The notes under the pieces: model-generated | Seen by the model: the letters and a program-made list of their open reading frames with translations, nothing else | The model's database searches: none | What the model was told of the DNA's origin: nothing | DNA from: Firmicutes bacterium UBA3930 | Lineage (GTDB): Bacteria > Bacillota > Clostridia > Caldicoprobacterales > Caldicoprobacteraceae | DNA length: 5,452 bases | Reading direction: 5' to 3' | Assembly: GCA_002385885.1 (NCBI GenBank) | Contig: DGEI01000033.1 | Location: 1,535 to 6,986, forward strand | Shown: piece after piece, positions 1-5,452 of the stretch | How the letters are laid out: every line of letters begins with the position of its first letter | How positions within the stretch are numbered: the first letter of the stretch is position 1 | Program-made: the position numbers and the translations under genes

Positions 1-896
1 CCGGATTCCCAACATTTTGAATCTGCATACATACAACGCTTTGCAAAACGACACTGATCTGGCAGGTTAATAGGGGAAGTCACCTCACCTTTGAGAATCA
101 TTCTTTTTTTATCCCTTGAGGATACTTCCGGTATCGGAATAGCTGAAAGTAAAGCTTTTGTATAAGGATGAATTGGATTAACAAACAACTCTTCTGCCCC
201 TGACTTTTCCACTATTTTCCCCAGATACATAACAGCAATTTCATCAGCAAAATGATTAACAACAGCAAGGTCATGTGTAATGAATATATAAGTTAACCCA
301 AACTGTTTCTTAAGCTTACCTAACAGATTCAATATTTGCGCCTGAATAGAAACATCTAGAGCCGATACCGGCTCGTCACATACGATAAATTTAGGGTTCG
401 TTGCCAAGGCACGGGCAATTCCCACCCGCTGACGCCTTCCCCCGTCCAGTTCATGGGGGTATGCGTTAATTAGCCTTTCTGTCAGGCCTACGATTTCCAT
501 TAATTCCAACACACGTCTTTCCCTTTCCCTCTTATCTTTTATTATTTTATTCAATTCAATAGGTTCGCTTATTATTTGATTGATAGTCTTACGAGGATCA
601 AGCGAAGAATAGGGATCTTGAAATATTATTTGCATATCCTTTCTTAATTTTCTAAGCTCTCTCTTGCTAATCCGCGTAATATCCCGACCATTAAATATAA
701 TTTCCCCTACAGTCGGCTCAATAAGCCGCAAAATAACCCTTCCTGTGGTTGACTTCCCACAACCTGACTCTCCAACGATACCGAGGGTTTTTCCTTTTTG
801 AACCAAAAAACTCACATCGTCAACAGCTTGCAGCATGCCACGTCGTGTTTTAAAATATTTTTTTAAGTTTTTAACTTCAATCATATTTTCGGCCAT
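1..896 (-). CDS. dppF: Peptide-type ABC transporter ATPase, DppF/OppF-like (3' end missing)
   Basis: This is the second nucleotide-binding subunit of the importer, a cytoplasmic ATPase expected to pair with the DppD-like protein under the two permeases. The frame is open from the ATG at 896 to the left edge, giving 298 complete codons. Family members are about 320-330 residues, so only the C-terminal tail is lost. Visible motifs are Walker A GESGCGKST (42-50), Q-loop Q93 in IIFQDP, signature region LDGGRRQR (150-157), Walker B FIVCDE with D174 and catalytic E175, D-loop SALD (178-181), and switch histidine H208 in ITHD. The oligopeptide-specific C-terminal region (HPYTKALL, then Cys282, Cys288 and Cys295) marks the Opp/Dpp class. 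The signature departs from LSGGQ, but Walker A, Walker B and the switch histidine are intact, so it is probably active. The start overlaps the dppD stop by one base. The F rather than D assignment rests on gene order and the FIVCDEPVSALDVSIQAQ block. Confidence 0.95.
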   Translation of the reverse strand, partial: MAENMIEVKNLKKYFKTRRGMLQAVDDVSFLVQKGKTLGIVGESGCGKSTTGRVILRLIEPTVGEIIFNGRDITRISKRELRKLRKDMQIIFQDPYSSLDPRKTINQIISEPIELNKIIKDKRERERRVLELMEIVGLTERLINAYPHELDGGRRQRVGIARALATNPKFIVCDEPVSALDVSIQAQILNLLGKLKKQFGLTYIFITHDLAVVNHFADEIAVMYLGKIVEKSGAEELFVNPIHPYTKALLSAIPIPEVSSRDKKRMILKGEVTSPINLPDQCRFAKRCMYADSKCWES

Positions 897-920
897 TATC
901 TTTTCCCCACTCTCCTTCTG
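894..920 (-). promoter_or_regulatory. TAATG stop/start overlap and ribosome binding region of dppF
   Basis: The dppD stop TAA (898-896) and the dppF start ATG (896-894) share one base, forming TAATG. Upstream, inside the end of dppD, lie AGAAGGAG (919-912), about 15 bases from the start, and a closer GGGG (908-905), 8 bases away. The better Shine-Dalgarno match is too far for ideal initiation. Translational coupling, with ribosomes finishing dppD restarting on dppF, is therefore the likely mode. It would keep the two ATPases near 1:1. The overlap is seen directly; coupling is inferred. Confidence 0.7.
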
Positions 921-1912
921 ATATGGAAGTCCTGAATGTCATATGCATGACATGCAACCATATGCGTATCGTTAATTCTTTTCAATTCTACCGGACGTTC
1001 ATGACATTCCTTCATAACATATGAACACCTCGGCGCAAAAGCACAACCCCTGGAAAGATTCGTAGGGTCGGGCATTAAGCCTGGTATCGGTATAAGTTCA
1101 GCTTTTCTGTCATTAATCTTGGGAATGCAATTAAACAGCCCTTCGGTATAAGGGTGCTTAGTATTATTGAAAACATCTTTAAGAGTACCTTGCTCAACAA
1201 TCTTACCAGCATACATAACGGCTACCATATCGCAGGTTTCTGCCACAATTCCCAAGTCATGAGTTATCATTATCATTGATGTTTCATATTTTTCTTTTAT
1301 CTCGGCCATAACCTCAAGCACCTGCGCCTGGATGGTAACGTCCAGTGCTGTTGTTGGCTCGTCCGCAATGAGCAGTTTAGGACGGCATGCCAAGGCAATG
1401 GCTATAAGCGCGCGTTGTTTCATTCCACCAGAAAATTGATGCGGATATTCATCAGCCCTGTCCTGCGGTATCCCGACCAGTTCGAGCAACTCTCTCGCAC
1501 GTTCGTAAGCCTCCCTTTTGCTTACTTCCTCATGCAACATAATGCTTTCGGCAATTTGCTCCCCTACTGTAAATACAGGATTAAGTGACGTCATGGGGTC
1601 TTGGAATATCATAGATACATCCTTACCACGTATTCTCTCGAGTTCCTTTATATCTTGATTTAAAATATCCTTTCCATTTACTATTATTCTCCCGCTTTTT
1701 ATTACCCCGGGAGGATCGGGAACCAAGTTAAGAATTGCTAATGCCGTCGTGGTTTTCCCTGCACCTGTTTCTCCGACCAAACCGAGCACACGCTTTCGCT
1801 CTAACTGTAAATCTATACCGTTAACAGCTTCTACAATCCCATCCTCTGTTTCATAGTGAACGACAAGATTTTCTATTTTTAAAACTAAATCCGTCATGCC
1901 TTTACTATTCAT
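896..1912 (-). CDS. dppD: Peptide-type ABC transporter ATPase, DppD/OppD-like
   Basis: This is the first nucleotide-binding subunit, 338 residues, a normal length for DppD/OppD. It should hydrolyse ATP in the cytoplasm as a heterodimer with the DppF-like subunit. Motifs in order are Walker A GETGAGKTT (47-55), Q-loop Q104 in MIFQDPMTS, an intact signature FSGGMKQR (160-167), Walker B LLIADE with D184 and catalytic E185, D-loop TALD (188-191), and switch H218 in ITHD. The peptide-transporter C-terminal extension follows, with HPYTEGLF (253-260) and four cysteines (C290, C296, C303, C321) in a pattern reported to bind an iron-sulfur cluster in OppD homologues. The start at 1912 is 19 bases after the dppC stop. 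An internal ATG at codon 6 (1897) is the other candidate, but the ABC core only begins at about residue 9, so either would give a complete protein. Family assignment is certain; substrate is unknown. Confidence 0.97.
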   Translation of the reverse strand: MNSKGMTDLVLKIENLVVHYETEDGIVEAVNGIDLQLERKRVLGLVGETGAGKTTTALAILNLVPDPPGVIKSGRIIVNGKDILNQDIKELERIRGKDVSMIFQDPMTSLNPVFTVGEQIAESIMLHEEVSKREAYERARELLELVGIPQDRADEYPHQFSGGMKQRALIAIALACRPKLLIADEPTTALDVTIQAQVLEVMAEIKEKYETSMIMITHDLGIVAETCDMVAVMYAGKIVEQGTLKDVFNNTKHPYTEGLFNCIPKINDRKAELIPIPGLMPDPTNLSRGCAFAPRCSYVMKECHERPVELKRINDTHMVACHAYDIQDFHIRRRVGKR

Positions 1913-1931
1913 GGCAATATTATCATCCCTT

Positions 1932-2834
1932 CTAGCGTTTTAGTTTAGGATCCATGGCATCCCGTAAACCATCCCCTATCAGATTTATTGCAAGTACGGT
2001 AATCATAATTGCAAGACCGGGAAACATGGTCATATAACTATAATCACGGATGTATGCACGCCCATCAGATAACATACCTCCCCATTCCGGCGAAGGCGTT
2101 GGAACTCCAAGCCCTAGAAAACTAAGCCCAGATGCTGTAATAATAGCTTGAGCCACTCGCAGGGTACACTGCACAATTATGGGTGCCATTGAGTTAGGAA
2201 CAATATGTCTGATTAGTACCTGCCAGTTTTTTGCCCCGGCTGCATGGGCTGCTTCCACATACTCCTGCCCCACAACTGTCATCACTGACGCCCTTGCCAC
2301 ACGGCAAAAAGCCGGCACCCCTACTACACCTACTGCAAACATTAGTACTAGTAGGCTTTGTCCAAATGCTGCGGTTATAGCGATGGCCAGCAGTACACTC
2401 GGAATAGAGGCAAACACATCTGTTATTCTCATTATGATGTTTTCAATTACACCGCCATAATAACCAGCCACTATCCCAAGCGTAGTGCCAATGGAAAATG
2501 ATATTATTACAGCCACCACGCCGACAGAAAATGAATATCTCCCCCCGTAAAGAATGCGGGCAAAAATATCACGTCCGTACTGGTCAGTACCAAAGGGATG
2601 CTTCCATGATGGTCTTAGTAACCTTTGGTCAAAACTCTGCTTAACAATGTCTTCATGATAATCATATATGAACTCCCCAATAGTACATGCCGACAACACT
2701 ACAATAAGAATGATAATTCCGGTCATGGCACCTTTACTTTTCTTAAAATTTCTCCACACTTCAGCCCACATGCTGCGTCTTTTATATCTTTTTATAACAG
2801 CTTTTTTATCCGTTTCATTCTGAATAATAGGCAT
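1932..2834 (-). CDS. dppC: Peptide-type ABC transporter permease, DppC/OppC-like
   Basis: This is one of the two integral membrane subunits, 300 residues, typical for DppC/GsiD-type permeases. It has a charged cytoplasmic N-terminus (1-35) with the family's short leading segment (WRNFKKSKGAM), a first membrane helix at about 37-56, then the hallmark HPFGTDQYGRDIFARILYG (79-97). Further hydrophobic helices lie at about 101-125, 140-175, 212-232 and 266-288. The EAA loop that docks an ATPase is visible as EAAHAAG (194-200) followed by HIVPNS (210-215). The conserved stretch SFLGLGVPTPSPEWGGMLSDG (237-258) and the ending DAMDPKLK also fit DppC. It pairs with the DppB-like permease, whose stop lies 9 bases upstream. 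The start at 2834 has a well-placed Shine-Dalgarno site that overlaps the dppB stop. No missing or broken segment is seen. Confidence 0.97.
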   Translation of the reverse strand: MPIIQNETDKKAVIKRYKRRSMWAEVWRNFKKSKGAMTGIIILIVVLSACTIGEFIYDYHEDIVKQSFDQRLLRPSWKHPFGTDQYGRDIFARILYGGRYSFSVGVVAVIISFSIGTTLGIVAGYYGGVIENIIMRITDVFASIPSVLLAIAITAAFGQSLLVLMFAVGVVGVPAFCRVARASVMTVVGQEYVEAAHAAGAKNWQVLIRHIVPNSMAPIIVQCTLRVAQAIITASGLSFLGLGVPTPSPEWGGMLSDGRAYIRDYSYMTMFPGLAIMITVLAINLIGDGLRDAMDPKLKR

Positions 2835-2846
2835 GGCTCTCCCTCA
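2835..2846 (-). promoter_or_regulatory. Ribosome binding site of dppC overlapping the dppB stop
   Basis: Read on the minus strand, the junction is TGAGGGAGAGCCATG. The dppB stop TGA (2846-2844) runs directly into a GAGGGAG Shine-Dalgarno site (2845-2839), which sits 4-6 bases before the dppC ATG at 2834. The arrangement supports this start and suggests that terminating ribosomes reload on dppC. Confidence 0.75.
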
Positions 2847-3773
2847 CTTTGTATAACGTGCTTTTATTCTCGGATCAATGAAGGCATAAGCAATATCGAC
2901 TAATAGTATTAAAAAACTTGCAAGCATCGTTGTCAGAATAAGACACCCCGTAACCATAGGTATGTCTCGCGAGTTAATAGCATCTACAACTAAACGCCCC
3001 ACCCCCGGCCAAGCAAACACTGTTTCGGTAAAAACCGCTCCGCCAAGAGATACCCCCAATTGTGTTCCCATAACAGTTACGATTGGAATCAATGCGTTCC
3101 TAAGAGCATGTTTATATATTACTGTCCTTTCAGGAACACCCTTTGCCCGTGCGGTACGAAGGTAGTCCTGACGAACAACTTCCAGCATAGACGAACGTGT
3201 CGTTCGCATTACAAGCGCAGCTTGCGCTGTTCCTACTGTAATTGCCGGTAAAACAATACTGGACCAGCCTTCACTCCCATAGGAAGGAAAAAGTCCAAGT
3301 TTGAGTGAGAAAAAAATGATTAACAATAATCCCAACCAGAAGTTAGGCATTGACAACCCAAGCAAACCAAAAATCATACTGATAGCATCTTTCCACGAGC
3401 CTCGGTGCATAGCTGATACAACGCCAAGAGGAACCGCAATCAACACTGCAACAAACGCTCCTGCCAGGGCCAGTAGAAGAGTATTTGGCAAACGTGAGAA
3501 ATACACTTCAAACACATCCCTATTATTCACGTATGACTTGCCCAGGTCTCCCCTCATTAAACCCTGCATATATCTGGCATAACGTATTATAAAGGGATCG
3601 TTAAGCCCCATCATTTCACGCAACAGTTCTTTATCTTCCGGGGAGGCATCGTCCGGTGCAATAACGTCAACCACGTCTCCCGGTGCCAAGTCGACAATAA
3701 AATAAACAACCAATGATACTGCGATAAGTATCGGAATAAGCATTAATAATCGCCTGATTGTGTATCTGATCAT
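2844..3773 (-). CDS. dppB: Peptide-type ABC transporter permease, DppB/GsiC-like
   Basis: This is the other integral membrane subunit, 309 residues from the chosen start. It opens with MIRYTIRRLLMLIPILIAVS, the usual N-terminus and first helix (about 9-27) of DppB-type permeases. Next come a 60-residue outer segment with PGD (31-33) and GLNDPFIIRYARYM (56-69), and helices at about 97-120, 131-157, 172-190, 226-248 and 275-297. The cytoplasmic docking loop is seen as DYLRTARAKG (203-212) followed by HALRNALIP (222-230). The hallmark ETVFAWPGVGRLVVDAI (250-266) is intact. The frame is open to an upstream ATG at 3848, but those 25 extra codons are not family-like and run through a stem-loop, whereas 3773 has a good Shine-Dalgarno site and the expected N-terminus. 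The short outer segment, smaller than in E. coli DppB, is closer to GsiC-type proteins. Substrate cannot be inferred. Confidence 0.96.
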   Translation of the reverse strand: MIRYTIRRLLMLIPILIAVSLVVYFIVDLAPGDVVDVIAPDDASPEDKELLREMMGLNDPFIIRYARYMQGLMRGDLGKSYVNNRDVFEVYFSRLPNTLLLALAGAFVAVLIAVPLGVVSAMHRGSWKDAISMIFGLLGLSMPNFWLGLLLIIFFSLKLGLFPSYGSEGWSSIVLPAITVGTAQAALVMRTTRSSMLEVVRQDYLRTARAKGVPERTVIYKHALRNALIPIVTVMGTQLGVSLGGAVFTETVFAWPGVGRLVVDAINSRDIPMVTGCLILTTMLASFLILLVDIAYAFIDPRIKARYTK

Positions 3774-3788
3774 TAGGTCTCTCTCCCT
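3774..3788 (-). promoter_or_regulatory. Ribosome binding site that fixes the dppB start at 3773
   Basis: On the minus strand AGGGAG (3788-3783) lies 9 bases before the ATG at 3773. The alternative upstream ATG at 3848 sits inside the hairpin and has no comparable purine-rich site in front of it. This decides the start in favour of 3773. Confidence 0.75.
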
Positions 3789-3827
3789 ATTCAGAATTAT
3801 CATGATTGATTTATAATACCTAATCAT

Positions 3828-3863
3828 GCTATCAACCTGTGTCATCAAACACAGGTTGATAGC
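3828..3863 (-). promoter_or_regulatory. Perfect intercistronic stem-loop between dppA and dppB
   Basis: The two arms, 3828-3842 and 3849-3863, are perfect reverse complements of 15 bp with a 6-base loop (3843-3848). The core arm reads GCTATCAACCTGTG. The hairpin starts 17 bases after the dppA stop in the direction of transcription and ends 54 bases before the dppB start. No run of T follows it on the minus strand, so it is not a canonical intrinsic terminator. Hairpins in this place, after the binding-protein gene of an importer operon, are known to protect the upstream message or cause partial termination, giving more binding protein than permease. That role is inferred here. Confidence 0.75.
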
Positions 3864-3880
3864 TCTTCACTTGAAAGGTT

Positions 3881-5440
3881 TTATTCTATAGGAATATACA
3901 CATTTTTGAACTTTTGAATCGAGCCTTGCGGAGGAACAAAACCTTCCAAGTCTGACTTGACACCCATGTCAATCATCTCTATAGCTATGGGAAGAAATAC
4001 TGCTTGATTTGTTATGTATTCCTGAAGCTCTCCGTATAGCTTTTTCCGTGTTTCGATATCGGATATGCTTACGGCTTCATCCAGTGTTTTATCTACGTAT
4101 TCATCTGAAAACCCGAAGTTATTGTTATTTCCGCCGGTATAGAACATGTTTCTTAAAGCATTATCCGGTCCTACTACATATCCCCCCCAGCCGTTAACAC
4201 ACATGTCATAATCAGAGCCGGGAGCTACCGTAGCATTGAATGTTGCTGTCTCCAGTGACTGAACTTCAAGGTCGATACCTATTTCAGCCATCTGAGCTTG
4301 CATGACCGTAGCTACCGCCTTTTGAACCGTTCCTGACGATGAATAAATTGTTGCCGAAAAACCGTTCGGATAGCCGGCTTCCGCAAGCAGTGCCAGTGCC
4401 TTTTCCTTATCATATGAATACCCTTCAATTTCCTTGTAGAACAGATTCCCCGGGTGCATTACATTGTTGTGAACTGTAGCATTTCCTTCATATACGGCCT
4501 CAACAAAACCTTTTCTGTTAATACTATGGGCAATGGCCTGGCGCACGCGGATATCATTAAACGGCTTTTTACTACTATTAATTCCTATGTAACGGCAATT
4601 TGCGCCCGGTATTTGTAAAAGGGTCAAATTAGGATCCTCCGCTATATAGTGAAGGTCAATTTGGGGAGGTGATATGCAAATATCAATTTCGCCTGTTTGC
4701 AGAGCAATAAGTCTTGAAGCCGCTTCCGGAATATTTCTAATCACAATCTCTTCGGTTTTGGGGGTTCCTTCCCAGTAATCCTCAAACCTCAATAAAGATA
4801 AATAATCTCCCTGCTCCCACCTGTTGTAGGTGTATGGTCCGGTACCGATCTTGTACGCCTCTTCTTCACTCAAGGTCTCGAAGGCGTTCTTGGAAAGAAT
4901 AACACAGTTGGGGTCAGTCAGTTTATATAGTATGTCTACATCAGGCTTGCTCATTATAATATGTACTGTATAATCGTCCACTATCTCTACTCTCTTAATT
5001 GATTCAAGTTTAGCCTTTGAAGCACCCTGTTCCTTTCCTCTTTCTATAGTAAACTTCACGTCCTCTGCAGTAAAATCAGTGCCGTCATGAAATTTTACAC
5101 CCCTACGTAACTTAAACTCCCAGGTATCATCCGAAACCAGTTCCCATGATTCGGCCAACGAGGGGATTAATCCACCTTTCTCTGTGTCCTGTTCTACCAA
5201 GGTATTGAACACCATTAAAAAAACAGATTTGCTTGTCCCGGATGTAGTAACTTGCGTCTCCGTGCTGACGAAATCCAGTGCCGGTGCAATAACAATGGTC
5301 TTCTGGTAGGCAGTTTCCTGGGGTTCTTCCGAAGGCCCTACATCAGACTGTTCCGAAGACGATGGTGCGCAGCCACTTAAAACAGACATCAAAAGGCAAG
5401 CTAATAACAATAGCACTATATTTTTTTTTGTTTTACTCAT
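3881..5440 (-). CDS. dppA: Peptide-type ABC transporter substrate-binding lipoprotein (family 5 SBP)
   Basis: This is the extracytoplasmic receptor that captures the solute and delivers it to the permeases, 519 residues, normal for SBP family 5. The N-terminus is a lipoprotein signal: charged MSKTKK, a hydrophobic core (8-20), then lipobox LSGC with lipidated Cys24. A Ser/Glu-rich tether (26-43) follows, as in Gram-positive lipoproteins. Family hallmarks include GLIPSLAESWE (90-100), the stretch WEFKLRRGVKFHDGTDFTAEDV (107-128), GTGPYTYNRWEQGDYL (199-214) and FNDIRVRQAIAHSINRK (294-310). A GWGGYVVGPDN segment (417-427) corresponds to the region that in dipeptide-binding proteins lines the ligand pocket. 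The start at 5440 has GGAGGA seven bases upstream. It is the first gene of the unit and is separated from dppB by a hairpin-containing gap. Four further cysteines (179, 255, 282, 414) lie in the exported part. The substrate could be di- or oligopeptides, glutathione-like compounds or another small solute. Confidence 0.97.
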   Translation of the reverse strand: MSKTKKNIVLLLLACLLMSVLSGCAPSSSEQSDVGPSEEPQETAYQKTIVIAPALDFVSTETQVTTSGTSKSVFLMVFNTLVEQDTEKGGLIPSLAESWELVSDDTWEFKLRRGVKFHDGTDFTAEDVKFTIERGKEQGASKAKLESIKRVEIVDDYTVHIIMSKPDVDILYKLTDPNCVILSKNAFETLSEEEAYKIGTGPYTYNRWEQGDYLSLLRFEDYWEGTPKTEEIVIRNIPEAASRLIALQTGEIDICISPPQIDLHYIAEDPNLTLLQIPGANCRYIGINSSKKPFNDIRVRQAIAHSINRKGFVEAVYEGNATVHNNVMHPGNLFYKEIEGYSYDKEKALALLAEAGYPNGFSATIYSSSGTVQKAVATVMQAQMAEIGIDLEVQSLETATFNATVAPGSDYDMCVNGWGGYVVGPDNALRNMFYTGGNNNNFGFSDEYVDKTLDEAVSISDIETRKKLYGELQEYITNQAVFLPIAIEMIDMGVKSDLEGFVPPQGSIQKFKNVYIPIE

Positions 5441-5452
5441 CTTTTATCCTCC
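5441..5452 (-). promoter_or_regulatory. Ribosome binding site of dppA
   Basis: On the minus strand the window begins with GGAGGATAAAAG and then the dppA ATG. GGAGG is a near-perfect Shine-Dalgarno site about seven bases from the start, the strongest in the operon, consistent with the binding protein being made in the largest amount. The promoter lies beyond the window edge. Confidence 0.85.

Noticed and set aside
894..898. Frameshift or fusion between dppD and dppF
   Set aside because: The TAATG overlap is a normal stop/start junction. Both proteins have complete N- or C-terminal features at this point, so they are separate genes.
2179..2460. Forward-strand open frame of 93 codons opposite dppC
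   Set aside because: It lies wholly antisense to a well-supported permease gene, has low-complexity Thr/Ala-rich content and no family resemblance. Other forward frames (2625-2903, 2962-3165, 3060-3251, 3301-3582, 4009-4197) are rejected for the same reason.
3808..3830. Possible internal promoter ahead of dppB (TATTAT-like -10 on the minus strand)
   Set aside because: A TATTAT sequence is present, but no -35 element occurs at 16-18 bases; the nearest TTGATA is only about 11 bases away and belongs to the hairpin stem. A+T-rich spacers give such matches by chance.
3828..3863. Classical rho-independent terminator ending the transcript after dppA
   Set aside because: The stem is strong, but no T-run follows on the minus strand, and the downstream genes are needed for the same transporter. 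Partial termination or message stabilisation is more likely.
1..5452. A novel defence, mobile or otherwise undescribed system
   Set aside because: All coding capacity is used by one complete, canonical peptide-type ABC importer operon. No transposase, integrase, direct-repeat array, tRNA-like fold or unknown gene was seen on either strand.

Overview
The window holds one transcription unit, read entirely on the minus strand. It encodes a five-component peptide-type ABC importer (Dpp/Opp/App/Gsi family) in the classic order: substrate-binding lipoprotein, permease, permease, ATPase, ATPase. Transcription runs from the right edge to the left: dppA-like (5440 to 3881), dppB-like (3773 to 2844), dppC-like (2834 to 1932), dppD-like (1912 to 896) and dppF-like (896 to beyond position 1). 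The last gene is cut off by the left edge, losing roughly its final 25-30 codons. The right edge lies only 12 bases upstream of the first start codon, so the operon promoter and any leader are outside the window.

The organism is probably a Gram-positive, low-to-middling G+C bacterium, most likely a clostridial Firmicute. The reasons are a G+C content in the low forties (estimated by eye), strong purine-rich Shine-Dalgarno sites, a lipoprotein signal peptide followed by a Ser/Glu-rich tether, and clostridial-looking protein sequences. This is an inference, not a phylogenetic result.

The parts should work together as follows. The lipoprotein captures a peptide or similar solute outside the membrane. 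The two six-helix permeases form the channel. The two non-identical ATPases dock on the permeases' EAA loops and power import. Spacing is tight from dppB onward: 9 bases between B and C, 19 between C and D, and a one-base TAATG overlap between D and F. The only sizeable gap is the 107 bases between dppA and dppB, which contains a perfect 15-bp stem-loop. Such a hairpin could let the cell make more binding protein than permease. The substrate cannot be told from sequence; dpp symbols are used at family level only.

No mobile element, CRISPR array, RNA gene or unfamiliar gene system was found. The points most worth a second look are an altered ABC signature motif in the DppF-like ATPase (LDGGR instead of LSGGQ), C-terminal cysteine clusters in both ATPases that fit the reported iron-sulfur domain, the intercistronic hairpin, and a start codon correction for dppB.
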